A stretch of DNA of 64,000 bases. Origin: Stutzerimonas stutzeri (GTDB taxonomy: Bacteria; Pseudomonadota; Gammaproteobacteria; Pseudomonadales; Pseudomonadaceae). The notes beneath the pieces are model-generated. The model saw nothing but the letters and a program-made list of their open reading frames with translations, had not been told where the DNA came from and made no database searches. Positions within the stretch are counted from its first letter, which is position 1. Every line of letters begins with the position of its first letter. Position numbers and translations under genes: made by a program. Positions 8,459 through 17,636 of this stretch are shown here, in pieces. The DNA lies in NCBI RefSeq assembly GCF_018138085.1, contig NZ_CP073105.1:310001-374000 (forward strand). The letters run 5' to 3'.

Positions 8459-9946
8459 ATGGCACATGTAGCAGTTTGGCAAGGTATCTCGACCCTGCGC
8501 GGCGCGCTGGTATTGAAGGTCGTCGTCCCGCTCGTCGCGATCATGTTCGGCTTCAGTTATCTGATGCTGTGGACGGTCGAGCGCAGCAGCGAGCGGCGTT
8601 TGCAGGAGGAGGTCGAGCTGGTCGCTCGGGCGGTGCGTCTGCCCCTGAGCGACAGCCTGGAGCGCAAGCACGATCGCACCATGCAACAGGTGCTCGAGTC
8701 CGTGCTCGGCGTCGGGCGCGTCTATGGCGCCTACCTGTACGACGACGAGGGCGAGCTGGTGGCCTATGCCGGGGCCATGCAGCCCGACCAGGACCAGTCC
8801 TCGATCCAGGAGCTCGCTGCGGACGGCAAGCGCCGCGGTGGCTATCAGCGCATTCGGGGGCAGGAGGTGTACTCGTATTTTCTGCCGCTGGAGCAGAGCG
8901 GCGGGCGCATCAACGGCCTGCTGCAGGTGACGCGCCGCTGGAGCGACTTCGAGCGTGATACCCGACGCCTGCGGGTCACCGCTGGCATTTCGTCCGGGCT
9001 GCTGTCGCTGCTGGCGGTCGGCATCGTGCTGTTTGGACACTGGTCGGCCATCGGCCGGCATCTGCAGCAGCTCACCCAGAGCATGGCGCGGGTGACGGGC
9101 GGCGAACGGCAACACCGCGCGCCACGCAGCGGACCGGCGGAAATCGCGGCGCTTGGCCAGGCGCTCAACCGCATGCTCGACAGCATCGCCGAAGCCGAGC
9201 AGCAGATGGCCGAACAGAAGGCCCGGGAAGCCGAGCTGGAAGCGCGTTTGCGCCGCTCGCAGCAACTGGCCGCCGTAGGGCGTCTGGCCGCTGGCGTCGC
9301 CCACGAGCTGGGCAGCCCGCTCAGCGTGATCGATGGCAAGGCCCAGCGTGTGTTGCGCAGCGAAACGCTGGACGACGCCCCGCGCAAGGGGCTGCTGCAG
9401 ATCCGCAGCCAGGTGCAACGCTTGAGTGAAATCGTCCGACAGCTGCTGGAGTTCGGTCGCGCAGCCGGGCGACCGGTGCGGCGCATGCCGGCCGACGTGC
9501 TCGCCCATTCCGCCGCCGCGGCCGTCGCCGACGAGCTGGCCAGCCTCGAGGTGCGGCTGGATCTGCAGGCGCCACCGGACACGCTGTATTGCGAGGTCGA
9601 CCCGCCGCGTTTCGAGCAGGCCCTGACCAATTTGTTGCGCAACGCCGCCCAGGCCAGCCCCGGCGGCCAGGTGCGCCTGCGCTGGTGGCAGGACGACAAC
9701 TGTCTGCTGTTCCAGGTCGAAGACGACGGTCCGGGGGTTGCCGAGCAGGACCGTGCGGCGCTGTTCGAGCCCTTCTTCACCACCAAACCGGTGGGCAAGG
9801 GCAGCGGTCTGGGCCTGGCGGTCGCGCATGGCGTGGTGTCCGAAAGCGGTGGGCGCATCGAACTGGTGGACAGCCCGCTGGGTGGCGCGGCGTTTCGTAT
9901 TTCTCTGGCGTTGGCCGATGAGGAGCATGGCGATGCAAACGGATGA
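8459..9946 (+). CDS. Sensor histidine kinase, NtrB-like output
   Basis: The 495-residue membrane kinase has TM1 near residues 20-38, a sensor region of about 135 residues, and TM2 near 176-193. A HAMP domain and coiled coil follow. The phosphoacceptor H282 lies in AAGVAHELGSPLSV. The ATPase domain has an N-box (LTNLLRNAAQAS), DDGPGV, FEPFFTTKP and GKGSGLGLAVAHGVV. The sensor region (YGAYLYDDEGELVAYAG) resembles a small PAS/Cache-type fold; its signal is unknown. The 3' end overlaps the response regulator gene by 14 bases, so the two are coupled. The partner is a sigma-54 activator, so the pair should turn on sigma-54 promoters that are not in this window as far as I can see. Confidence 0.92.
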   Translation: MAHVAVWQGISTLRGALVLKVVVPLVAIMFGFSYLMLWTVERSSERRLQEEVELVARAVRLPLSDSLERKHDRTMQQVLESVLGVGRVYGAYLYDDEGELVAYAGAMQPDQDQSSIQELAADGKRRGGYQRIRGQEVYSYFLPLEQSGGRINGLLQVTRRWSDFERDTRRLRVTAGISSGLLSLLAVGIVLFGHWSAIGRHLQQLTQSMARVTGGERQHRAPRSGPAEIAALGQALNRMLDSIAEAEQQMAEQKAREAELEARLRRSQQLAAVGRLAAGVAHELGSPLSVIDGKAQRVLRSETLDDAPRKGLLQIRSQVQRLSEIVRQLLEFGRAAGRPVRRMPADVLAHSAAAAVADELASLEVRLDLQAPPDTLYCEVDPPRFEQALTNLLRNAAQASPGGQVRLRWWQDDNCLLFQVEDDGPGVAEQDRAALFEPFFTTKPVGKGSGLGLAVAHGVVSESGGRIELVDSPLGGAAFRISLALADEEHGDANG

Positions 9947-11333
9947 CAGCAGCCCGCAGCGGGTGCTGGTGGTGGAGGACGACGACAGCCTGCGTCAGTT
10001 GCTGGTCGAAGAGCTGGAGGATCGCGCCCTGCAGGTGCGCTCCGTGGCCAGCGCCGAAGACGCGGTGCCGCTGCTGGAAAGCTGGGAGCCGGACCTGGTG
10101 GTCAGCGACCTGCGCCTGCCGGGTGCCGACGGCATGGCGCTGCTGCGGCGGGTCAAGGCGATGCAGGCGGCGCCGGCGTTTTTGGTGATCACCGCATTCG
10201 GCAGCATTCAGCAGGCCGTCGCGGCGCTCAAGGAGGGCGCCGACGAGTTTCTCACCAAGCCGTTGGACCTCGAACATCTCGGCCTGGCCGTCTCGCGCGC
10301 GCTGGAGACGCGCCACTTGCGTGACGAGGTGCGGCGCTTCCAGCAACTGCTCAGCGATGATCGCTTTCACGGCATGCTCGGCCGCAGCCGGGTGATGCGC
10401 AGCCTGTTCGATCAGATCCGCCAGCTGGCGCGCGCGGCCGGTCCGGTATTGGTGATTGGCGAGAGCGGCACCGGCAAGGAACTGGTCGCCCGCGCCGTGC
10501 ACGCCGAAAGTGATCGGGCGCAGCGGCCGTTTCTGGCGATCAATTGCGCAGGATTACCGGCCGAGCTGCTGGAAAGCGAGTTCTTCGGGCATGCCGCGGG
10601 CGCCTTTACCGGGGCCAATCGTGCCCACCGGGGGCTGTTCCAGCAGGCCGACGGCGGCACCCTGTTTCTCGACGAGATAGGCGAGATGCCGATGCCGCTG
10701 CAGGCCAAGCTGCTGCGAGTCCTGCAGGAGGGCACCATCCGCCCGGTGGGTGGCGAGCGTGAGTTGAGCGTGGATGTGCGCATCATCGCCGCCAGCAACC
10801 GGCCGCTGGAAACCGCGGCCGGGCGCGAGTCGTTTCGTGAAGACCTGTTCTTCCGCCTCGAGACGTTCATCTTGCAGGTGCCGCCGCTGCGTGACCGCGA
10901 GGAAGACCGCGAGCTGCTCGCCGCCGGCTTCGTCGCGCACTTCGCCGCCCGTGACGGCCGTCCGGTGCGCGGGCTGTCGCGCGCGGCGCTGGAGCAGCTC
11001 AGGCGCTATCCGTTCCCCGGCAACGTACGCGAGCTGCAAAATGCCATGGAGCGCGCCGTCACCTTCTGCCACGGGCGCAACATCGAACTCGAACATCTGC
11101 CGACGCGCATTGCCAGCTATCAGGAAACCGCGCCGGAGGCGGATGCCCATGCGCTGCTCGGGCTGATGATCGACGGGCCGCTGCTGCCGACGCTGGATGA
11201 GCTGGAGATGCGCTATATCCGCCACGTGCTCGAGCGGGTCGAAGGCAACAAGCGCCGTGCGGCCGCCCTGCTCGGCATCGGCCGGCGCACACTGTACCGG
11301 CGTCTGGGCGAACAGGAGCGGGATGAGGACTGA
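9933..11333 (+). CDS. Sigma-54-dependent response regulator, NtrC family
   Basis: The 466-residue protein has three domains. The receiver domain has acidic pocket EDDD near residue 15, phosphoacceptor D59 in VVSDLRLPG, and K109 in TKP. The AAA+ domain has Walker A GESGTGKE at 176-183, the sigma-54 contact GAFTGA at 223-228, and Walker B GGTLFLDEIG at 241-250. The C-terminal Fis-type helix-turn-helix is KRRAAALLGIGRRTLYRRL. The ATG at 9933 is chosen because AGGAG lies seven bases upstream; the frame runs back inside the kinase gene as far as 9738. It is the partner of the overlapping kinase. Target promoters are unknown. Confidence 0.94.
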   Translation: MQTDDSSPQRVLVVEDDDSLRQLLVEELEDRALQVRSVASAEDAVPLLESWEPDLVVSDLRLPGADGMALLRRVKAMQAAPAFLVITAFGSIQQAVAALKEGADEFLTKPLDLEHLGLAVSRALETRHLRDEVRRFQQLLSDDRFHGMLGRSRVMRSLFDQIRQLARAAGPVLVIGESGTGKELVARAVHAESDRAQRPFLAINCAGLPAELLESEFFGHAAGAFTGANRAHRGLFQQADGGTLFLDEIGEMPMPLQAKLLRVLQEGTIRPVGGERELSVDVRIIAASNRPLETAAGRESFREDLFFRLETFILQVPPLRDREEDRELLAAGFVAHFAARDGRPVRGLSRAALEQLRRYPFPGNVRELQNAMERAVTFCHGRNIELEHLPTRIASYQETAPEADAHALLGLMIDGPLLPTLDELEMRYIRHVLERVEGNKRRAAALLGIGRRTLYRRLGEQERDED

Positions 11334-11376
11334 TCCCTGCTGGCCGACCCGCGCTGTGCATCGCGGCTGGCGCGGC

Positions 11377-13746
11377 TCAGCTCGGGGCGAGCGTCGGCGC
11401 GTGCAATGCTTGGAGATGCAGCCCGCTTTGCGAGCGATCGCGGACGGCCACCCACTCGGCCAGTGCCGGCACCGAGCGCGGCGGCGAGATCAGGTAGCCT
11501 TGGAACAGGTCGCAGCCGGCGCGCAGTAGCGCGGACTGCTTTTCCAGCGTGTCCACGCCTTCGGCATTGACCCGCTTGCCCTGGGCCTGGCAGAACGCGA
11601 CGATCGCCCCGAGGCTCTCCTGCATGTCAGGGCGGGTCAGGCGCTCGATGATGGCCATGTCCAGCTTGATGGTGTCGGCCGGGTATTCGAGCAGCTGCTG
11701 GATCGAGGTGTAACCGACGCCGAAATCATCGATGGCCACGCGGAAACCGGCCATGCGAATGGCGCGCACCACCGCCATGGTGTGGTTGCTAAGCTCGGCG
11801 GCGTAGGTTTCGGTCAGCTCGATCTCGATGCGGCTGGAGCAGATGCCGTAATGCGCGGCGCGCTCGATCAGGTAATCGCAGAGGCGGTCATCGGTCAGCT
11901 GTGCCGAGGACACGTTGATCGCCAGGATCACCCCCTCGCCGAACAGCCTGACCAGTTCCGGATAGCCCGCCAGCGCATGGTCGATCACCCAGCTGTCGAT
12001 TTTCGGAAACAGCCCCGCCCGCTCGGCGATGGGGATGAATTCGCCCGGCGATACCGTGCCCAGTAGCGGCGAATGCCAGCGCAGCAGCACCTCGCAACTG
12101 ACGACCCGCCCCTCGCGATCCACCGCCGGCATGTAGACCAGGCGGAATTGCTGGTCGCCGTCGAGCTGGCGCAACTGGTCTTCGACCAGGCGGATGCGCT
12201 GGTTGCGCTGTTCCAGCTTGGCCGAGAAGGCCACCGCGACGTTCTTGCCCTCGGCTTTCGCCTGGTACATCGCCGTGTCGGCACGGGTCAGCAATTGGGT
12301 GATGGAGTCGGCATCGGCCGGGTACCACGCCGTGCCGATGCTGACGCTGACGGGGAAGAGACGATCGTCCAGCGCGAAGCCACCGCGGCATAGCGCGAGT
12401 ATGGCGTCGGTCAGGCTCGGCAGGCTGTCACTGTCGGGGTCGGCCATCAGCAGGACGGCGAACTCGTCACCGGACAAGCGGGCAAACGCCGTTTCGGTGT
12501 TCGGATGGGCTCGATGATGGCGCTGGAGCACGCCCTGTACCCGTTTGGCGAAGATCTTCAGCAGCGCGTCGCCAGCATCGTGGCCGTGCTGGTCGTTGAC
12601 CTGCTTGAAATTGTCCAGGTCGAGAAACAGCAGGGCCAGTTGTCGGCCGCTCTGCATGCACTGGTCGTACATGGTGCTGGCCTGCACGCTGAAGTGGGCG
12701 CGGTTGCTGATCAGGGTCAGGCTGTCGGTCCAGGAGATGTCCTGGATGCGTTGCAGTGCCGCCGTGTTGCGCTCGTGGAGCGTCTTCATGTTCAACGTCA
12801 ACCGGCCGATCTCGCCGCCGTCGCTGGGTTCATCGAGAGCGTCGCGGCGGCACAGCAGCAGGTCGGTGAGCTGGCTGTCCAGCTGGCTGATCGGGTCGGT
12901 GACATAGCGACGAATCAGCAGCAGCAACAGGCCGATGGTGATCAGGCCGATCAGTGAGCCGCCAATGATGAACGCCAGGCTCAGGGTCCACAGCCGGTCG
13001 GCGATGTAATCTGGCGCTGGGGTCAGCCGCGCATGCAGCGAGCGCGACAGTTCGACCTCGGCCGACAACCCGCCAGGCGCGGGCGGCAGGTTCGGGGCGA
13101 TTTCCACCGCCGCGCCGTATTCCTGTTCTAGACGCTGCTTGAGGCTGAGCAGGCGCTCCGGCCGTACGGCCAGCTGCAGGGCGAAGGCCGCCTCACGCTG
13201 GCTGGGCAGCGGGCGGCTGTTGGAGGCTGACAGAAGGAAATCGGTATTGAGCAACAGCGGCCCGCCGTCGGCGTCGGCCAGGTAGGTCATCTCGCCGGGA
13301 TCCGTTGCACGCCTGGCGTCGAGGATTACCTGCTGCTGTCGGGTGTTGATGGTGGCGAATGGCGACAGGCTGCTTTCGAAATAGTAGGCCACGGCGCCAT
13401 CGGGCTGGACGATGGCGAAGGAGACGAACGACAGCCGACTGGTCGAGAGCGAGCGGATGCTTTGCTGAATGCGCAGGCCGAGCGTCTCGTTGCGGTAGGC
13501 GGTGTTGGACTCACGGAGAAACAGCCGCAGTGCCTGGCTGTCGATGATCGAGTAGAGCACGCTGCGGCTGAACGCCTCGTAATCCATGTAGGCGGACTTC
13601 AAGGCTGACAGCTGCTGCGTCAGGCGTGCCTGTTCGAGGCCCAGCAACGAGGCTCGCTGGGTCAGGTAGGCGGTGGTCGCGGCGAGTAGCTGGATGATCA
13701 GAATGACCGGGAAGATCACCAGCAGGGCGCGTTTACCGAGCGTCAT
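11377..13746 (-). CDS. Membrane GGDEF-EAL protein, MbaA-like
   Basis: The 789-residue protein has TM1 (about 7-29), a periplasmic domain of about 225 residues, TM2 (about 254-279) and a HAMP domain. A GGDEF domain with SGDEF at 425-429 follows, then an EAL domain with EVLLR at 552-556. The EAL catalytic set looks intact: E552, N611 (INVSS), E645 (ELTE), D673/D674 (DDFG), K694, E729 (NAEGV) and Q749 (FQGYLIS). It is therefore probably a c-di-GMP phosphodiesterase; the SGDEF cyclase site may be weak or regulatory. Length, layout and the SGDEF/EVL variants match what I recall of Vibrio cholerae MbaA. Its gene overlaps by 14 bases an upstream PotD-like binding protein gene, the same order as nspS-mbaA. 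Confidence 0.88.
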   Translation of the reverse strand: MTLGKRALLVIFPVILIIQLLAATTAYLTQRASLLGLEQARLTQQLSALKSAYMDYEAFSRSVLYSIIDSQALRLFLRESNTAYRNETLGLRIQQSIRSLSTSRLSFVSFAIVQPDGAVAYYFESSLSPFATINTRQQQVILDARRATDPGEMTYLADADGGPLLLNTDFLLSASNSRPLPSQREAAFALQLAVRPERLLSLKQRLEQEYGAAVEIAPNLPPAPGGLSAEVELSRSLHARLTPAPDYIADRLWTLSLAFIIGGSLIGLITIGLLLLLIRRYVTDPISQLDSQLTDLLLCRRDALDEPSDGGEIGRLTLNMKTLHERNTAALQRIQDISWTDSLTLISNRAHFSVQASTMYDQCMQSGRQLALLFLDLDNFKQVNDQHGHDAGDALLKIFAKRVQGVLQRHHRAHPNTETAFARLSGDEFAVLLMADPDSDSLPSLTDAILALCRGGFALDDRLFPVSVSIGTAWYPADADSITQLLTRADTAMYQAKAEGKNVAVAFSAKLEQRNQRIRLVEDQLRQLDGDQQFRLVYMPAVDREGRVVSCEVLLRWHSPLLGTVSPGEFIPIAERAGLFPKIDSWVIDHALAGYPELVRLFGEGVILAINVSSAQLTDDRLCDYLIERAAHYGICSSRIEIELTETYAAELSNHTMAVVRAIRMAGFRVAIDDFGVGYTSIQQLLEYPADTIKLDMAIIERLTRPDMQESLGAIVAFCQAQGKRVNAEGVDTLEKQSALLRAGCDLFQGYLISPPRSVPALAEWVAVRDRSQSGLHLQALHAPTLAPS

Positions 13747-14821
13747 GGGCGTTTATCAGCGCACTGATGATGCGCCGCCGTGTCTGCGTCGCTTCCAGGG
13801 GGCGCGACTCGTAGACCTGGCTGCGTCCCAGTACCTCTTCAGGCGGGTAAATGCTCGGATCTTGCCGAATCGCCTCGGGCAACAACGCCTGAGCCGCGGC
13901 GTTGGGGGTGGCGACGGCAAGTTGCGCGGCGTTCAGCGCGGCGATCTCGGGGTCGCTGATGAAATTCAGGAAGCGATAGGCCAGCGCCTTGTTCGGCGTA
14001 TTGGCCGGGATCGACAGGCAGTCGACCCAGAGCAGGGTGCCTTCGTCTGGGACCACATAGCGCCAGGGCTCTCCCTCGATGCCCTCGACCTCGTTGAGTA
14101 CCAGCTGGTCGCCACTGTAGGCCAGGGCCATGTCAGCCTGGTCGATAAGGCGCGGGTCTCGCAGCGAGGTGATCGCGTATTCGTAGGTCAGTACCGTGCT
14201 CGACTGCCCCTGAAGCATGGCGAAGGCCGCCCTGAGTTCGTCATTGCTGGAGGTATTGATCGAATGCTGCTGGTAGATCAGCGGCGCGGCCAGGACGTCT
14301 TCGTGGTCTTCCATCATGATGATGTGCGGCGTCTGGCTCTCGGCCGGCTTCAGCAGTTCGGCCCAGGATCGCGGCGCGTGATCGAGGCGATCGATGCGGT
14401 AAGCGATACCCAGCGTCCCCCACAGATAGGGAATGCTGTAGGGGCCGCAACTGTCTCGCCAGCGCTTTGAGACGTGGCGCAGGTTCGGCAGCTTCTTATC
14501 CTCGATGGGGTCGAGCAGGGCGCGCTCGCCGAAGCGGCCGGAACTGATTCGCTCGGTCAGCGCCAGGTCTATCTGGTGCTCCGGCTTGGCGAGTACCTCG
14601 TCGCGTTTGTCACCACTGTCGAAATAGATCTGCTGGATGGTCACGGCCGTTTCGGCCTGCCAGCGCTCAATCACCGCCTCGCTCAGATATTCCTCCCAGT
14701 TCAGCAGGGTCAGGGTTTGTGCAGCGCGCACCGCCGGTGCGGGAACCAGCAAGCTGGCGGCGACCAGGACGGCACCGCAGAGGCGCCGCACCTGAGGCGA
14801 AGCCGGGATCATGTTGTTCAT
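13733..14821 (-). CDS. PotD/NspS-like periplasmic polyamine-binding protein
   Basis: The 362-residue product has a signal peptide ending near APAVRAAQ. The mature N-terminus, TLTLLNWEEYLSEAVI, is diagnostic of PotD/PotF polyamine-binding proteins. Family segments GPYSIPYLWGTLGIAYR and LPNLRHVSKRW follow, then a C-terminal FLNFISDPEIAALNA. No polyamine permease or ATPase genes are adjacent. Instead it overlaps the MbaA-like c-di-GMP gene, which points to signalling rather than uptake, as for V. cholerae NspS. The start at 14821 has GGAG six bases upstream; an ATG at 14833 is possible. Ligand specificity (norspermidine, spermidine, putrescine or other) is not decided by the sequence alone. Confidence 0.87.
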   Translation of the reverse strand: MNNMIPASPQVRRLCGAVLVAASLLVPAPAVRAAQTLTLLNWEEYLSEAVIERWQAETAVTIQQIYFDSGDKRDEVLAKPEHQIDLALTERISSGRFGERALLDPIEDKKLPNLRHVSKRWRDSCGPYSIPYLWGTLGIAYRIDRLDHAPRSWAELLKPAESQTPHIIMMEDHEDVLAAPLIYQQHSINTSSNDELRAAFAMLQGQSSTVLTYEYAITSLRDPRLIDQADMALAYSGDQLVLNEVEGIEGEPWRYVVPDEGTLLWVDCLSIPANTPNKALAYRFLNFISDPEIAALNAAQLAVATPNAAAQALLPEAIRQDPSIYPPEEVLGRSQVYESRPLEATQTRRRIISALINAHDAR

Positions 14822-15028
14822 CGATTGCTCCATCCACTGTGTCCTTGCCTGGATCGACTCGCTGAGGCCGGCTAAGCGTGGCGATGCCGGACGCCCGACA
14901 GTTCAGCTCGACGGTTGTCGAGCAGTGCTGGCTGAGGACGGGCAAGTTGTCGGCGCGCCGTGGTGGCACTTTAATGACGTCAGACGAATGGCGGCAATGC
15001 TTTTTGATGGCTTTTTGCTTTCATCCGA

Positions 15029-15604
15029 TCAGCGGGCGGAGACCGGCTGTTTCGTAGCAGGCGTTTGCGGGCGACGCGGGGCGTGCAGCCAGGACGCCAG
15101 CAGGCGCGTGGACAGTGGTATGAACAGGTAGGTCATCAGCGGGGTCAGGGCCAAGGTGCTGAGCAGTATGCGCGCCACCAGGCTGAGCTCGCCGAGCAGG
15201 TTGCCGAACAGCGCGTTGAACAGCAGCGAGACCGGAAAGAACGCCAGCCAGATCGCTACACTTTGCTTCCAGCGCGGCGGCGGTGGGCTGTCCGTACCGC
15301 CGAACCAGGCATCGATACCTCGGGCGCGGTGCTCATAGGGCTGGCCGAACAATTCACTGCCACGTTGCAGCCAGGCCCGGCGCGAAGCCGAATGCTCCCA
15401 AGTGTCGAGGGTCTGTTCGTCAGCGAAGCGGAAGACGATCTGGAATTCGTCGTCACCAGGCGGTGGGGCCAGCACGCCGGAGCCGAGGTAGCCGGGAAAA
15501 TCCGCGGCCAGCTGTTCGCCTTCGTGTAGCCAGGCGAGTAGATCGTGGTAGCGGCCATCGCGCACGCGGCGGGCCACCATCAGGGTGACGGGTTCGGTAG
15601 ACAT
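15029..15604 (-). CDS. ABM-domain membrane protein
   Basis: The 191-residue protein has an N-terminal antibiotic-biosynthesis-monooxygenase-like ferredoxin fold (residues 1-100: VTLMVARRVRDGRYHDLLAWL, EFQIVFRFADEQTLDTWE). Two membrane helices follow (about 115-135 and 143-165) with a basic tail. Such fusions (COG3224 type) are uncharacterised; the ABM part may bind a small hydrophobic molecule or haem-like ligand. GGAG lies seven bases before the ATG at 15604. It is the first gene on its strand upstream of the polyamine-sensor pair. The 207-base gap between them probably holds the sensor promoter, though I could not fix it with confidence. Confidence 0.78.
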   Translation of the reverse strand: MSTEPVTLMVARRVRDGRYHDLLAWLHEGEQLAADFPGYLGSGVLAPPPGDDEFQIVFRFADEQTLDTWEHSASRRAWLQRGSELFGQPYEHRARGIDAWFGGTDSPPPPRWKQSVAIWLAFFPVSLLFNALFGNLLGELSLVARILLSTLALTPLMTYLFIPLSTRLLASWLHAPRRPQTPATKQPVSAR

Positions 15605-16085
15605 GGTGTATCTCCAGCATCAGGCCGGCCACCCGGATAGGGCATTCGGCAAACGCAGCGCCGGGGTGATGGGCTGCGGCATAAGTCAGGCAAGGATCAT
15701 GCCCTGGCCTTCAGCACGCGCCAGACCTTGTGAGGTCGGCACATCCGAAGGCGACGGCGCACTATACGGAGATTTTTTGCACTTGGAAGGGGCGTCCGCT
15801 GCAGAAATCGGGGCGACGGTGGCGCTTGGCAGCCGAGGCCGATTAACGCGTTCCGGTTGCGCCTTCCGGAAAGATATCCGTCGCCAAGCAAAGGCAGCTC
15901 CGTGCGTCTGATGCAGGATACGGCGCAGAACCGCAACGCCAGCTGCGCACTTTGTGACCGACGCGCTTGATACGATCACTACGCTCAGTCCTACTGGCGG
16001 CCATGGCGGGGCGAGACGTGTCCCGATGACGCCAATCGCCGCCTATATACGAGCGGAAAACTTCCAACCAAGGATGGTGGAAACA
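15605..16085. other. Intergenic stretch before the lipase effector gene
   Basis: About 480 bases lie between divergent genes. The effector reading frame extends upstream to a GTG at 15954 and includes ATGs at 16026 and 16074, so part of this may be coding if an earlier start is used. A short AT-rich patch (CACTATACGGAGATTTTTTGC, about 15760-15780) could hold a promoter. No repeat, integrase fragment or RNA gene was seen. Confidence 0.4.
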
Positions 16086-17636
16086 ATGAGCGGTTACGTA
16101 CCCAATATCCCCAGGACCAAGCGCGACGCCGAGCTGAAGGACGCCCAGCCCGTCGATATCCATGCCGAGCGCTGGGCTGAATACGAGAGACACGGCAGCC
16201 AACCGGCCACATCACCCGAGAAGATCAAGCTGGCCTTGCGTATCGGCGTGTTCTTCGATGGCACCCTCAATAACGCCACCAACGCCGCGCTCGGCCTGGC
16301 ATGTGGCGCTCATCACCCGATAGCGGCCGAGGATCTGGATTCCAACTGCAAGCCCTATATGGCTGAGCCGGATAGCAGCTATGGGAATGATGTGACCAAT
16401 GTGCGGAAGCTCATGAGCCTGCACGTCGATCAGACCGACGCCGAAGATGCAGGCCCGCAGAAACATGTTTCGCTGAGTGTTTATGTCGAAGGTATCGGTA
16501 CGCAGAGCGGTGAGGAAGACAGCGCACTGGGTTATGCCATGGGCCGGGGGGCTACCGGCGTTCGCAACTGCGTTCAGCGGGCGTTTACCATGATCGGCGC
16601 GGCTATCGGCCGTGCCAGGGAGGCAAATCCTGGCGGTGACATTACTGCGCTGACCTTCGATGCCTTTGGTTTCAGCCGCGGTGCCGCAGCGGCAAGGCAT
16701 TTCGCCAACGAAGTGGTCAAAGGCCGGCAGGGTCCGCTCGGTGCGGCTTTGCAAGGTAAAGCGCGCGCTTTCAGCAAGAATTTCATCGACCGCTACGGAT
16801 ATGACATCAACATCGGTTTTATCGGCCTGTTCGATACCGTCGCTTCGGTGGGCGGCTTGGCTAATCTGGGTAACGTCAGAAGCGCTACCGCACCGGGGTT
16901 GAACCTGTATCTGCCGAGCAAGTACTTCGCGAACGTGGTCCAGTTGGTGGCACGCGACGAGATACGTGCCAACTTTCCACTGAGCGAGGTCAGCCCGGAT
17001 CATCCTGAAATCATCTTGCCGGGCGTGCACTCGGACATCGGCGGTGGCTACCTGGACGACGCCGAAGAGCGAGTGCTGGTCGCCCCGATGCAGGCGCTGG
17101 TGGTAGGTCAGCGCGTCGATGTGACGACAACCTCAATTTACCAGGACGCAGCCGACGCCAGGCAGAGGATGATCGCCGCGGGCTGGCCGGCGTCCATGCT
17201 GGAAATCGTCACCCCGGAGGCGCGGTTGCTGCCGGTAGATCCGCAGGATCGGTTGGCGCCGCGGCAAAAGCGCGTATATGCCGGTCTGCAACTCAAGCGT
17301 CGGGTCAGTGGCGCGTTATCGCGAGTTTATCTGCGCGTCATGCATGAGTTGGCAAGAAGACATGGCGTTAGATTTGACGATATTCCTGATGAACCGCAGT
17401 ATCTTATTCCCGATGAACTGGCGGAACTATGCGACCGTTTCACTCGCGGCGACTATAGGCTGACCGATCGCGAAGAAGCTGTTCTAAAGCATCGTTATAT
17501 ACATTTTTCTGCACATTGGAATAATCCACTCGGAAAGAAAAGCTCTGGTGGGCTTAAGTTGATCTACTTCAATGCGCCTAATGCCGGAGGCGTGCGCCAA
17601 TTCCATCCTCACGTAGCCGAATGGACTTTACTGTGA
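16086..17636 (+). CDS. Putative type VI secretion lipase effector (DUF2235, Tle-like)
   Basis: The 516-residue protein has the DUF2235 alpha/beta-hydrolase signature. An early FFDGTLNN motif is followed by the nucleophile elbow GFSRG at residues 195-199 (Ser197), then HSDIGGGY with Asp317, and a late RYIHFSAHW with candidate His473/His477. Many DUF2235 proteins of this kind are antibacterial phospholipases delivered by type VI secretion (Tle1 group). There is no signal peptide, as expected for that route. The ATG at 16086 (MSGYVPNIPR) sits behind GGTGGA. Its last 16 bases overlap a lipoprotein gene that is probably the immunity partner. No vgrG, PAAR or tss gene is in the window, so it is an orphan effector island. 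The 3' third is AT-richer than its neighbours, which suggests transfer. Confidence 0.82.
   Translation: MSGYVPNIPRTKRDAELKDAQPVDIHAERWAEYERHGSQPATSPEKIKLALRIGVFFDGTLNNATNAALGLACGAHHPIAAEDLDSNCKPYMAEPDSSYGNDVTNVRKLMSLHVDQTDAEDAGPQKHVSLSVYVEGIGTQSGEEDSALGYAMGRGATGVRNCVQRAFTMIGAAIGRAREANPGGDITALTFDAFGFSRGAAAARHFANEVVKGRQGPLGAALQGKARAFSKNFIDRYGYDINIGFIGLFDTVASVGGLANLGNVRSATAPGLNLYLPSKYFANVVQLVARDEIRANFPLSEVSPDHPEIILPGVHSDIGGGYLDDAEERVLVAPMQALVVGQRVDVTTTSIYQDAADARQRMIAAGWPASMLEIVTPEARLLPVDPQDRLAPRQKRVYAGLQLKRRVSGALSRVYLRVMHELARRHGVRFDDIPDEPQYLIPDELAELCDRFTRGDYRLTDREEAVLKHRYIHFSAHWNNPLGKKSSGGLKLIYFNAPNAGGVRQFHPHVAEWTLL

Noticed and set aside
8455-8485. TGGCAC-containing stretch near the kinase start considered as a sigma-54 promoter.
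   Set aside because: The GC element is not at the required 10-base distance from GG, and it lies at the start codon itself.
8432-9928. 498-codon open frame on the minus strand opposite the histidine kinase gene.
   Set aside because: It is a GC-rich antisense shadow; the plus-strand frame has H-box, N-box and G-box motifs.
13733-14821. Considered as the binding protein of a polyamine ABC transporter (potF/spuD).
   Set aside because: No permease or ATPase genes adjoin, and it overlaps a c-di-GMP signalling gene.
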